Source: UBA685 sp002299005
GTDB lineage: Bacteria; Pseudomonadota; Alphaproteobacteria; Puniceispirillales; Puniceispirillaceae
NCBI GenBank assembly: GCA_963966775.1
Contig: CAXAAH010000030.1
Span: 1-18,401, forward strand
Direction of reading: 5' to 3'
Length of the DNA: 18,401 nucleotides
The first letter of the stretch is position 1; the number at the start of each line of letters is the position of its first letter. Below, piece by piece: positions 6,748-14,118 of this stretch. The translations under genes were made by a program, and so were the position numbers. Under the pieces are notes generated by a model that searched no databases, was not told the DNA's origin, and saw nothing but the letters and a program-made list of their open reading frames with translations.

Positions 6748-7838
6748 GTGATAAGCCGCCTCTCACCATCATTGGCGCAGGGTGCGCTGGCCTCTCGCTC
6801 GCACGTGAAATTGGCAAAAGACGCCTTTGTGATATGCACCTGCAAACAGATAGGCCTAGCACAGAGCGCGCGCCCCATATTTGGGGATTTTGGCAGATGC
6901 CATGGCTAGATGATGCCAGCCAGCACGCCGCCCATAGCTGGCCCAAATGGCGCTTTTGTGATGATGATGGCCAAGTGATACATGCCTCACAAAACCACCC
7001 CTATCACATGCTAGAATCAGATAAATGGCTATCTCATTGCCTAACAGCCGCCAATATAGAAGAGGTCTGCAAGCCCGTCACCGCGCCGCCTCAATCTGGC
7101 CCCTATTTCGATAGCCGCCCGCTACCAGCCCACAAGGGCGCCTTGCTCCAGCATTTCTTGGGCCAGCATATTGAGACAGCGACAGATGCGTTTGATGAGG
7201 GCATTGCCACCTTGATGGATTTCAGGTGCGACCAATCACAGGGGCTTCATTTCATCTATCTTTTGCCCACCTCGCGCAAGACAGCGCTCATCGAATCAAC
7301 ACTCTTCACCGACACCCCGCTAGAGGCCGCTTTTTATGAGGAAGCTATCAGCGCCTATATGGCCAGCCATTATAGCGGCATATCCTATCAGGTCACAGGC
7401 ACAGAGGCGGGCGTCATACCGCTGGCAGATTGCCGCGATAAGGACCAGCCACAAACAGCCATTGGTGCCAGAGGCGGCGCCCTTCGCCCCTCTTCAGGTT
7501 ATGCCTTTACCTTCATTCAAAAACAGATTGCCGCGATTATCAGCCATCATCAAAAAACAGGCGAATGGCGCGCCAAAAGCCCTCTTTCGGCGCGTGATAT
7601 ATGGATGGATAAGGTCTTCTTACATGTCTTAGAAAAACGCCCAGCCATGGCAATCAGCCTATTCATGCGCCTTGCAAGCGCGCTACAAGGCGATGAGTTC
7701 GCGGCCTTTATGTCTGGCACAGCGTCATGGCGCATTGTCATGAAGACCATCTTTGCGATGCCAAAATGGCCCTTTATCACCGCCGCCTTTGCTGTCACAC
7801 TAACCATAAAGGGGCATAGAAGGGGCACCGCTAGATGA
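6744..7838 (+). CDS. crtY: Lycopene beta-cyclase (CrtY type)
   Basis: Flavoprotein of the CrtY lycopene cyclase family (364 aa, slightly shorter than the usual 380-390) that closes both ends of lycopene to form beta-carotene. Visible: the N-terminal nucleotide-binding GAGCAGL at 11-17, the family block PHIWGFW at 44-50, LIESTLF at 182-188 containing E184 in the region of the catalytic acidic motif, and GARGGALRPSSGYAFTFIQ at 241-259. It overlaps crtB upstream and blh downstream by ATGA. Context, between phytoene synthase and the beta-carotene cleavage enzyme, supports beta-carotene as product. Confidence 0.93.
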   Translation: MSDKPPLTIIGAGCAGLSLAREIGKRRLCDMHLQTDRPSTERAPHIWGFWQMPWLDDASQHAAHSWPKWRFCDDDGQVIHASQNHPYHMLESDKWLSHCLTAANIEEVCKPVTAPPQSGPYFDSRPLPAHKGALLQHFLGQHIETATDAFDEGIATLMDFRCDQSQGLHFIYLLPTSRKTALIESTLFTDTPLEAAFYEEAISAYMASHYSGISYQVTGTEAGVIPLADCRDKDQPQTAIGARGGALRPSSGYAFTFIQKQIAAIISHHQKTGEWRAKSPLSARDIWMDKVFLHVLEKRPAMAISLFMRLASALQGDEFAAFMSGTASWRIVMKTIFAMPKWPFITAAFAVTLTIKGHRRGTAR

Positions 7839-8710
7839 TATCACTTAGTCTGTTTGATCTATTGGCCCTTGGGCTTGTGATTTTCATCGGCCTGCCGCAT
7901 GGCGCGTTTGATGGGGCGGTTTATGCGCTTTTGCCAAATCAAGCCTCAGACGGCGCACGCAAAAAATCACTCCCCCTATTCCTTGGCCTTTACGTTACCC
8001 TCACCATAGCGATCATCCTAATATGGCTGGCTTTGCCGCTAGCCTCTTTAAGCGGCTTTTTGGCGCTATCTGCCTATCATTTTGGCAAAGGAGATACAGA
8101 GGGCTTTCACGGCTATGCGCGCATCTTGGCCCTGATTGTGCATGGCGGGCTTGTGACCATATGGCTGCCAGTCATCCATCATGAACAGGCATTGGCCTAT
8201 TTTGCCGCGCTGACCTTCCGCGATCTTGAGATGATGAGAAGCCTGTCTTCTGTCTTCTTTGGTATCGGCGCATTATGGGCAGGCCTGCTTATCATTTATG
8301 GGCGGATGGCATGGGTGAACCCCTATTACCGCGGCCGCTTTGCCGAAATCATCATACTCGCCATCGCCATGGGCTTTTTGCCTTTGATACCTGCCTTTGC
8401 CTTATATTTTTGCTTTATCCATTCACGCCGCCATTTCACCGCCCTGTATCAGGCGACCAAATCCCTTGCCCCACAAAGCGTCTGGCCATTGGGCCTTGGC
8501 CTTAGCCTTGCCTCTTGGCTCGCAGGTGGCATCATGCTTTTTATTCTAAATCAAACGCAAGACTTTGCGATATCAGCGATTCAGATTATCTTTATCGGAC
8601 TAGCCGCGCTGACCGTACCGCATATGATTTTGATAGATGGTCTGTGGCGTCCCCTTGCACGGTTTCACCCATTTGCCCAAAATATTTCCCAAAACAGGCG
8701 CACCTCATGA
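7835..8710 (+). CDS. blh: Beta-carotene 15,15'-dioxygenase (Brp/Blh family)
   Basis: Integral membrane, iron-dependent oxygenase (291 aa) that cleaves beta-carotene into two retinal molecules, the chromophore for proteorhodopsin. Many hydrophobic helices are visible. Family histidines expected to bind iron are present: H22 in GLPHGAFD, H82 in SAYHFGKGD, H196 and H200 in FIHSRRH, and H263 in VPHMIL. It overlaps crtY by ATGA and fni by ATGA. Its presence in the same operon as the carotenoid genes is the hallmark of proteorhodopsin photosystems, and shows the pathway ends in retinal rather than in pigment carotenoids. Confidence 0.95.
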   Translation: MISLSLFDLLALGLVIFIGLPHGAFDGAVYALLPNQASDGARKKSLPLFLGLYVTLTIAIILIWLALPLASLSGFLALSAYHFGKGDTEGFHGYARILALIVHGGLVTIWLPVIHHEQALAYFAALTFRDLEMMRSLSSVFFGIGALWAGLLIIYGRMAWVNPYYRGRFAEIIILAIAMGFLPLIPAFALYFCFIHSRRHFTALYQATKSLAPQSVWPLGLGLSLASWLAGGIMLFILNQTQDFAISAIQIIFIGLAALTVPHMILIDGLWRPLARFHPFAQNISQNRRTS

Positions 8711-9756
8711 CGGATAGCAAAGATAACATCGCCCACCAGCGCAAAGATGCCCATCTTGATATTGCCAAATCACCCGAGGGGCAGGCCCAGATTGCGCACC
8801 CGTTTGACGCGATTACGCTGACCCATCATGCCCTGCCTGATTGCGCCCTTGGCGAGATTGATTTGCGGACAAAATTCCTCAGCCACCGTCTTGCCAGCCC
8901 GCTTTTCATTGGTGCGATGACAGGTGGCACAGATAGGGCAGATGCCATCAACCACGCGCTAGCAGAGGTCGCGGCTGATAAGAGCATCGCGCTTGCCCTT
9001 GGCTCACAACGCGCCAGCCTTAGCCAAAAGCGCAGTCAGAAATCCTTGCGCCAACAAAACCCCTCACTGGTTCTCATTGGCAATCTAGGCATCACACAGC
9101 TAGCCGCCAAAGGGGGCCAAGATCTGGCCTTGCGCGCGATTGATGATATTGAAGCAAATGCGATGGCCATCCACCTTAACCCCTTGCAAGAAGCCGCACA
9201 GATTGAGGGCGATCATGATTGGCGTGGCACCACAGATGCGCTTGCCGAATTTATCGCCAAATCACCTGTGCCTGTCATCATAAAAGAGGTTGGGGCAGGC
9301 ATTAACGCGGCGCTTGCCACACAGCTAGACGCGCTTGGGGCGGCCTATATTGATGTTGCAGGTCTTGGCGGCACCAATTGGACCAGAATCGAAGTCACGC
9401 GCCATCCTGACACCCCAGAAGGCGCGCATCAAAGCAACCCTTTTGCGCCCTTTCTTGATTGGGGCATCGATACCGCCACCGCCTTGCGCCAAGCACGCGC
9501 CGCCCTGCCCTATGGCAAGCTTATCGGCTCTGGCGGCATAAGGCACGGTCTTGATGTGGCCAAAGCCATGGCCCTTGGGGCGAATATGGTATGCGCCGCA
9601 GGGCCGCTCTTGCGCGCCCTTGAAGATGAAAGCGGCCATATCTCGCAAAACAAACTAGGCGCGACGATAGATGAGTGGCATCACCAGCTGCGTCTTGCCT
9701 GTTTTTTAACAAATGCCGCCAGCCCATCTCAGCTAAAGCTTCAGCTTCAGCCATAG
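8707..9756 (+). CDS. fni: Type 2 isopentenyl-diphosphate delta-isomerase
   Basis: FMN- and NADPH-dependent type 2 IPP isomerase (349 aa) that interconverts IPP and DMAPP and so supplies CrtE. Motifs: QRKDAHLDI at the N-terminus, MTGGT at 71-75, HLNPLQE at 156-162 with the catalytic Gln161 and metal-binding Glu162, and a GSGG flavin-phosphate loop followed by GLDVAKA. I chose the ATG at 8707, which overlaps the blh stop as ATGA like its operon neighbours. The open frame continues 64 codons upstream, but that part lies inside blh and does not resemble the family. It is the last gene of the operon, and its stop codon lies inside a terminator-like hairpin. Confidence 0.95.
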   Translation: MTDSKDNIAHQRKDAHLDIAKSPEGQAQIAHPFDAITLTHHALPDCALGEIDLRTKFLSHRLASPLFIGAMTGGTDRADAINHALAEVAADKSIALALGSQRASLSQKRSQKSLRQQNPSLVLIGNLGITQLAAKGGQDLALRAIDDIEANAMAIHLNPLQEAAQIEGDHDWRGTTDALAEFIAKSPVPVIIKEVGAGINAALATQLDALGAAYIDVAGLGGTNWTRIEVTRHPDTPEGAHQSNPFAPFLDWGIDTATALRQARAALPYGKLIGSGGIRHGLDVAKAMALGANMVCAAGPLLRALEDESGHISQNKLGATIDEWHHQLRLACFLTNAASPSQLKLQLQP

Positions 9757-9769
9757 GCAGAATTTTTTT
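9746..9769 (+). terminator. Possible terminator overlapping the fni stop codon
   Basis: TTC-A-GCC (9746-9752), loop ATA, GGC-A-GAA (9756-9762), then T7 at 9763-9769. The stem has one A-A mismatch. The stop TAG sits in the loop and stem. A weaker A/T hairpin (9796-9812) follows. Both are modest, so readthrough is likely. Confidence 0.42.
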
Positions 9770-9834
9770 GGCCCTATAAGACGAAAAAAAGCCCAGAAAA
9801 CCGCTGTTTTTTCATTATTTTAATAAAAACTAAT

Positions 9835-9875
9835 AAAAAAACAGGTCATTTGTAATCCAGTACAAATGACCTGTT
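9835..9875 (-). terminator. Intrinsic terminator of the minus-strand operon
   Basis: A perfect inverted repeat: ACAGGTCATTTGTA (9841-9854), a 6-nt loop and TACAAATGACCTGT (9861-9874). It is followed on the minus strand by T6 (complement of 9835-9840). The + strand has no T tract after it, so it works chiefly for transcripts coming from the carnitine operon. Confidence 0.78.
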
Positions 9876-9877
9876 GT

Positions 9878-10013
9878 ATAAGGTAATGACTTGAAAAAGT
9901 CTTCCCCCCCGAGGAGGTCTCGGTTTCCTACTTTTCGAGACCTCCACCCTTATCCTATAAATTCAATACATCCAATAGGGTGGCGGCCTGTTTTCCATCA
10001 TGCGAATGGAAAA
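9878..10013 (-). ncRNA. Structured 3' UTR or candidate small RNA downstream of caiD
   Basis: Inverted repeats fill this stretch. TTTTCCAT/ATGGAAAA (9991-9998, 10006-10013); CCACCCT/AGGGTGG (9944-9950, 9977-9983); GGAGGTCTCG/CGAGACCTCC (9913-9922, 9936-9945); GACTT/AAGTC (9888-9892, 9897-9901); and a closing ATAAGG/CCTTAT (9878-9883, 9948-9953). The second overlaps the third and the last, so alternative folds exist. A C7 run (9904-9910) links two hairpins. The terminator at 9835-9875 directly follows on the minus strand, which favours that strand. I see no clear dedicated promoter and know no matching RNA family. Confidence 0.35.
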
Positions 10014-10036
10014 ATTTCATCTCACATCAAATAATC

Positions 10037-10816
10037 CTAGCGCCCCTTCCAGACAGGGTCACGTTTCTCAGCAAAAGCGCGCGCGCCTTCTAGCTGATCT
10101 TCACTTGCATAAAGCCTATCGACCGTTGCCATTTGACGCTTTGAGACCTTATTAAGCGCATCTTGCGCCTTCATATCTTCTGCCTCACGCACCACCTCTT
10201 TAATGGCGGCAAACACCAATGGCGGGCCTGTCTCAAGCGTGCGTGCCAAATCCCACGCGGCATCACGCAACGCCTCATCTGGCACAATCTCTTTAATCAG
10301 CCCCCATTGATGCGCCTCATTTGCATCTACCCAGCGACCTGTCAGTAATAAATCCATCGCCACATGATAAGGGATACGCTTTGGCAATTTAATCGACGCC
10401 GCATCCGCCACTGTCCCAGAGCGTATTTCAGGCAAAGCAAAGCTCGCACTGCTTGCCGCCAAAATCAAATCACATGACAAGGCCAGCTCAAACCCACCGC
10501 CACAGCAAATCCCGTTCACCGCACAGATAACGGGCTTATTCATATTGCCCAATTCCTGCAAGCCGCCAAAGCCGCCAACGCCGTAATCACCATCAACCGC
10601 ATCACCATCAGCCGCCGCTTTGAGATCCCAGCCCGCACAGAAGAACTTATCCCCCTCTGCCCGCAAAATTGCGACACGCGCCTCGGGATCATCACGAAAT
10701 GCCATGAAGATCTCACCCATCTTGCGGCTTGTCGCAAGGTCGATGGCATTTGCTTTTGGCCGATTTAGGCTAATTTCCCAAATCCCGCCTTCTTTCACAA
10801 TAATCAGCTCGTCCAT
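10037..10816 (-). CDS. caiD: Carnitinyl-CoA dehydratase-like crotonase (CaiD type)
   Basis: Crotonase-fold enoyl-CoA hydratase (259 aa). Similarity recalled to E. coli CaiD is strong at both ends: an N-terminal RPKANAID block, FRDDPEARVAI, F-C-AGWDLKAAA, GGFGGL, and the C-terminal AFAEKRDPVWKGR. The paired glutamates that act in crotonase hydratases are at E110 (GGGFE) and E130 (LPE). It would hydrate crotonobetainyl-CoA to L-carnitinyl-CoA. The gene overlaps the acyl-CoA ligase gene upstream by 13 bp, with GGAG 8 nt before the ATG, and is the last gene of the operon. One difference from CaiD is that the usual I-V-P-D-S-G-G loop reads TVADAAS, so substrate detail could vary. Substrate is inferred from similarity plus neighbours. 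Confidence 0.85.
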   Translation of the reverse strand: MDELIIVKEGGIWEISLNRPKANAIDLATSRKMGEIFMAFRDDPEARVAILRAEGDKFFCAGWDLKAAADGDAVDGDYGVGGFGGLQELGNMNKPVICAVNGICCGGGFELALSCDLILAASSASFALPEIRSGTVADAASIKLPKRIPYHVAMDLLLTGRWVDANEAHQWGLIKEIVPDEALRDAAWDLARTLETGPPLVFAAIKEVVREAEDMKAQDALNKVSKRQMATVDRLYASEDQLEGARAFAEKRDPVWKGR

Positions 10817-12915
10817 TCGTCTCTCTCCATTTGCGCCATCAGCGCATCTACCGCGACAATCCGGTTTGGCGTTGCGATGACAGGGTTCATTTCAATCTCC
10901 GTAATCCGGCCTTTTGCCGACAGGTAACAAGCGCACAGCCCCTCAATCATCCCAACCAGCGCGCCCACATCACAGCCAGCTTTCCCGCGATAGCCAAGCG
11001 CCTTTGGCCAGCACCGCAAGCGCGTCAATGCCGCCTCTATATCCTGTTTATGCGCGGGCAGGCTGATACTCACCTTATCATCGGCTAATTCAGTGTAAAT
11101 CCCGCCCTCAGCAATTGTCAAAACAGGGCCATGCGCCGGGTCTGCCACAATCCCCACCAGCAATTCAAGCACGCCGCCTGTGATCATCTCTTCAATCAAA
11201 TAGCCATCAGGCGCCGCCATACCAGCCATCGCCTCTGCCAGCATGCCCGCATCTGTGATGTTCAGTGCGACCGCCCCTGCCTCTGTCTTATGCGCAAAGC
11301 CCATCCCTTTCACCACCAGCGGATAGACCATAGACGCCTCGCTGATAAGCGCACTAGCATCTTTAGCATCCTTGGCATCCCCACACATCACACGCTTTGG
11401 CGTATCAATGCCGGCGGCCGATAAATACCCCTTTGCCTCATCCTCGCTTAGCATCACAGGCGCGCCTGTAAAAGTCTCTTGTTCGGGCAAGGGCACAAAG
11501 GGCGGCTTTTGCCATGCTATCCCAATGGTCGCCATCGCCTCAATCGCCGCAAGCCCATCTTCCAGCCCCATCAAAGGCGCGATCCCTGCCTCAATTGCCG
11601 GCGCACAAAACGCCTCTGTCAGCGTCTCAGACAGGGTTGATATCATCACAGCCCTTGCCCCTTTCAGGCGCACCGCCTCTATCAGACAATCGCGTGCGGG
11701 CGTCCACGGCGTATCATCACACCTGTCAATGCGCGGCGGATCTAGCACCAAACAGCTCACCGCTTGCGGCCCCTCTAGCATCGCGGCAAATGTATCTGTC
11801 ATAACCTTATGATCGCCCCAAATATAGGTCTGATAATCAAGCGGATTTGATAAATGCACCAATGGCCCAAGCGCGGCTGACAGGCCTTTAACCTGCGCCT
11901 CATCCAAAGGCGGAAAGGTCAAATTCGTGCCGCTTGCACAATCAGCGATAAGGCTTGCCTCCCCCCCAGAACATGACAAGGAGCCAATCTTATAATCAGG
12001 CAAAACCCCGCAAATATGCGCCAGCTTTAACGCTTCAACAAACCCGCCCAGACTATTAAGGCGCGCAATCCCTAGCCGCGCAAACAGCGCGCTTGCGCTA
12101 TCATCACTACCCGCTAGCGAGGCAGTATGAGACATCGTCGCATGCTGTGCCGCCTCTGATTTTCCCACCTTAAGCGCGATAATCGGAATCTTCTTGGCCC
12201 GCGCTTTGGCCGCTAATGCCTCTAATTTGGCAAGCGAGGCAATCCCTTCAATATGCAGACCAAGGGCCGTAATCCGCCCATCTTCAAGCAACGCATCGCC
12301 GATATCACACATATCAAGCTGTGCCTGATTGCCCGCGGTCGCAAGCAACGCCAAAGGCAAAGACCGCCGCGACATAGACAGCGTAATTGCCATATTAGAG
12401 CTTTGCGTGATAATCCCCACACCAGCGCCAACAGGCACGCCCCCATGCTCATCAGGCCAGAGCGCGACCTTATCAAGATAATTCACAAAGCCATAACAAT
12501 TCGGCCCCAAAAACGGCATCGTGCCTGCCTGTGCCAGCGCCTGATTTTGCAAATCAGCCCCGCTTGCCTCACCTGCGCCAAGCACCGCCTCATCATCCGC
12601 GCTTGTCTCAGCAAAGCCAGAGGCAAAACACACAGCCCCGCCCGCATTTGCTTTTGATAAATCACCCAAAATCTGCGGCGTCAAATTGCGGTTTACCCCG
12701 ATAAAACTAGCATCAGGCGCAGAAGGCAAAGAGGCAACATCACGGTAAGCCTTCAAGCCTGCGACCTCACCCCTAGAGGGATGGACAGGCCAAATCTCCC
12801 CCGCAAAGCCGCCCTTTTGCAATTGCGCGATGACATTCTGCGCCCACGCCCCGCCAAAGACCGCAATATGCTTTGGGCGCAAAAGGCGTGATAAATCTAT
12901 CCCCTCTTTTGCCAT
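10804..12915 (-). CDS. ADP-forming acyl-CoA ligase (acetate-CoA ligase family), likely for betaine-type acids
   Basis: A 703-aa fused NDP-forming acyl-CoA synthetase: an N-terminal CoA-binding Rossmann domain (about 5-135), a succinyl-CoA-ligase-like domain (about 150-300) and a C-terminal ATP-grasp domain (about 480-700, with VVKGMGFAHKTEAGAVAL). The phospho-histidine candidate is H263 in the SHTASLAGSD block. Such enzymes form acyl-CoA from acid, CoA and ATP with release of ADP and phosphate, and run reversibly. By context it would activate gamma-butyrobetaine, crotonobetaine or carnitine, replacing E. coli CaiC/CaiB. The ATG at 12915 is preferred over a GTG one codon earlier because SD AGGAGG, lying in the last codons of the acyl-CoA dehydrogenase gene, is 7 nt away. 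Substrate is inference only. Confidence 0.82.
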   Translation of the reverse strand: MAKEGIDLSRLLRPKHIAVFGGAWAQNVIAQLQKGGFAGEIWPVHPSRGEVAGLKAYRDVASLPSAPDASFIGVNRNLTPQILGDLSKANAGGAVCFASGFAETSADDEAVLGAGEASGADLQNQALAQAGTMPFLGPNCYGFVNYLDKVALWPDEHGGVPVGAGVGIITQSSNMAITLSMSRRSLPLALLATAGNQAQLDMCDIGDALLEDGRITALGLHIEGIASLAKLEALAAKARAKKIPIIALKVGKSEAAQHATMSHTASLAGSDDSASALFARLGIARLNSLGGFVEALKLAHICGVLPDYKIGSLSCSGGEASLIADCASGTNLTFPPLDEAQVKGLSAALGPLVHLSNPLDYQTYIWGDHKVMTDTFAAMLEGPQAVSCLVLDPPRIDRCDDTPWTPARDCLIEAVRLKGARAVMISTLSETLTEAFCAPAIEAGIAPLMGLEDGLAAIEAMATIGIAWQKPPFVPLPEQETFTGAPVMLSEDEAKGYLSAAGIDTPKRVMCGDAKDAKDASALISEASMVYPLVVKGMGFAHKTEAGAVALNITDAGMLAEAMAGMAAPDGYLIEEMITGGVLELLVGIVADPAHGPVLTIAEGGIYTELADDKVSISLPAHKQDIEAALTRLRCWPKALGYRGKAGCDVGALVGMIEGLCACYLSAKGRITEIEMNPVIATPNRIVAVDALMAQMERDEWTS

Positions 12916-12918
12916 CAC

Positions 12919-14079
12919 CTAGCCTCCTAGGGGACGTAGCAGATCTCGGCTGATGATATGGCGTTGAATCTCAGAGGTGCCGTCCCAAATACGCTCAACA
13001 CGCGCATCACGCCAAAAGCGCGCAAAGGGCAAATCATCCATCAAGCCCATACCGCCATGAAGCTGGATACAGCAATCTGTGACACGCGCCAGCATCTCAG
13101 TCGCATAGAGCTTGGCAGAGGCAATCTCACGATTAGCCTCTATCCCTTGGTCTAGTTTCCACGCCGCATTGAGCGTCAAAAATTCAGCCGCATCAATCTC
13201 AGTTATCATATCCGCAAGCTGAAAGCTGACCCCTTGGAATTTGCCGATTTGCTGGCCAAATTGTTTACGCTCCGCAAGGTAGGGCAAGGTTAGCTCAAAC
13301 GCACGCCGCGCCCGCCCCACAGAACAAGCCGCCACAGATATTCTGGTCGCCCCCAGCCATTCATTCGCAATATCAAAGCCGCGATGCACCTCACCCAAAA
13401 TCTGCCCCTTTGGCACACGGCATTCATCAAACCGCAAGATACAATTCTGATAGCCCCGATGAGAGACAGACGCATAGCCCTCTTCAATCTCAAAGCCGGG
13501 CGTGTCTCTATCAATCAAGAAGCAGGTGATCTTTTTCTTCAGGCCGCGCGGCGTTTCTTCCTCGCCTGTTGCAACAAAGACAATCACAAAATCTGCGATA
13601 TTCGCATGGCTGATAAAATGCTTCGTGCCATTGATAATCCAGTCATCACCATCAGGGCGCGCCGCACATTGCATCCCGCGCACATCAGACCCCGCCCCCG
13701 GCTCTGTTAGGGCCAGCGCATCAAACTTCTCACCAGATACCGCTGGCAAAAGATATTTTTCGCGCTGTTCCCCCTCGCAAGCCATCAAGATACCAGACGG
13801 CCGCCCGAAAAACACCGTCAGCGCATTAGACCCCCTGCCCAATTCGCGCTCCACAAGCGTAAAGTCAAAATGGTTGAGCCCAGCACCGCCAACCTCTTCT
13901 GGAAAATTACAGCCGAAAAAGCCAAGCTCCCGGCATTTCTGTGCGATATCACGGCCAATCTCATCAGGCACAAAGCCTTGCTTTTCCACCAGCTCTTCAT
14001 GGGGATAGATTTCCTGTTCGACAAATTGGCGCACAGTATCAACAATCATCTCTTGTTCTTGGCTTAATCCGAAATGCAT
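12919..14079 (-). CDS. Acyl-CoA dehydrogenase, probably gamma-butyrobetainyl-CoA dehydrogenase
   Basis: FAD acyl-CoA dehydrogenase (386 aa, typical). It shows the flavin signature LTEPGAGSDVRGMQ, then GTKHFISHA, the R-x-Q-F-G-Q block (RKQFGQQIGKFQ) and the C-terminal FARFWRDARVERIWDGTSEIQRHII in part. By neighbours (CaiD-like hydratase, ligase, carnitine dehydrogenase) it would oxidise gamma-butyrobetainyl-CoA to crotonobetainyl-CoA, the reverse of E. coli CaiA, passing electrons to an ETF not in the window. At the site where many family members carry the catalytic glutamate (YEGTSEIQ) this protein has Asp366 (WDGTSEIQ). GAGGTG precedes the ATG; 36 bp separate it from lcdH, and its stop abuts the ligase start region. 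Confidence 0.87.
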   Translation of the reverse strand: MHFGLSQEQEMIVDTVRQFVEQEIYPHEELVEKQGFVPDEIGRDIAQKCRELGFFGCNFPEEVGGAGLNHFDFTLVERELGRGSNALTVFFGRPSGILMACEGEQREKYLLPAVSGEKFDALALTEPGAGSDVRGMQCAARPDGDDWIINGTKHFISHANIADFVIVFVATGEEETPRGLKKKITCFLIDRDTPGFEIEEGYASVSHRGYQNCILRFDECRVPKGQILGEVHRGFDIANEWLGATRISVAACSVGRARRAFELTLPYLAERKQFGQQIGKFQGVSFQLADMITEIDAAEFLTLNAAWKLDQGIEANREIASAKLYATEMLARVTDCCIQLHGGMGLMDDLPFARFWRDARVERIWDGTSEIQRHIISRDLLRPLGG

Positions 14080-14083
14080 CGCA

Positions 14084-14118
14084 TCACCTCTTTTACTTTA
14101 TCGCTCTTTTTACTTTTA
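14084..14118 (-). repeat. Imperfect 17-18 bp tandem repeat starting at the lcdH stop codon
   Basis: On the minus strand TAAAAGTAAAAAGAGCGA (14118-14101) is followed by TAAAGTAAAAGAGGTGA (14100-14084). The first TAA is the lcdH stop; the second TAA is in frame with it. The second unit carries the GAGGTG Shine-Dalgarno of the next gene. Confidence 0.75.

Noticed and set aside
8515..8706. Extended N-terminus of fni reaching back into blh
   Set aside because: The 64 extra codons do not resemble type 2 isomerases and lie in the blh reading region. The ATG at 8707 forms the same ATGA overlap as the other operon junctions.
13502..14008. Open frame of 168 codons on the + strand inside the acyl-CoA dehydrogenase gene
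   Set aside because: It is antisense to a clear family member, has no SD or recognisable domain, and its composition is what the complementary strand of a GC-biased gene gives.
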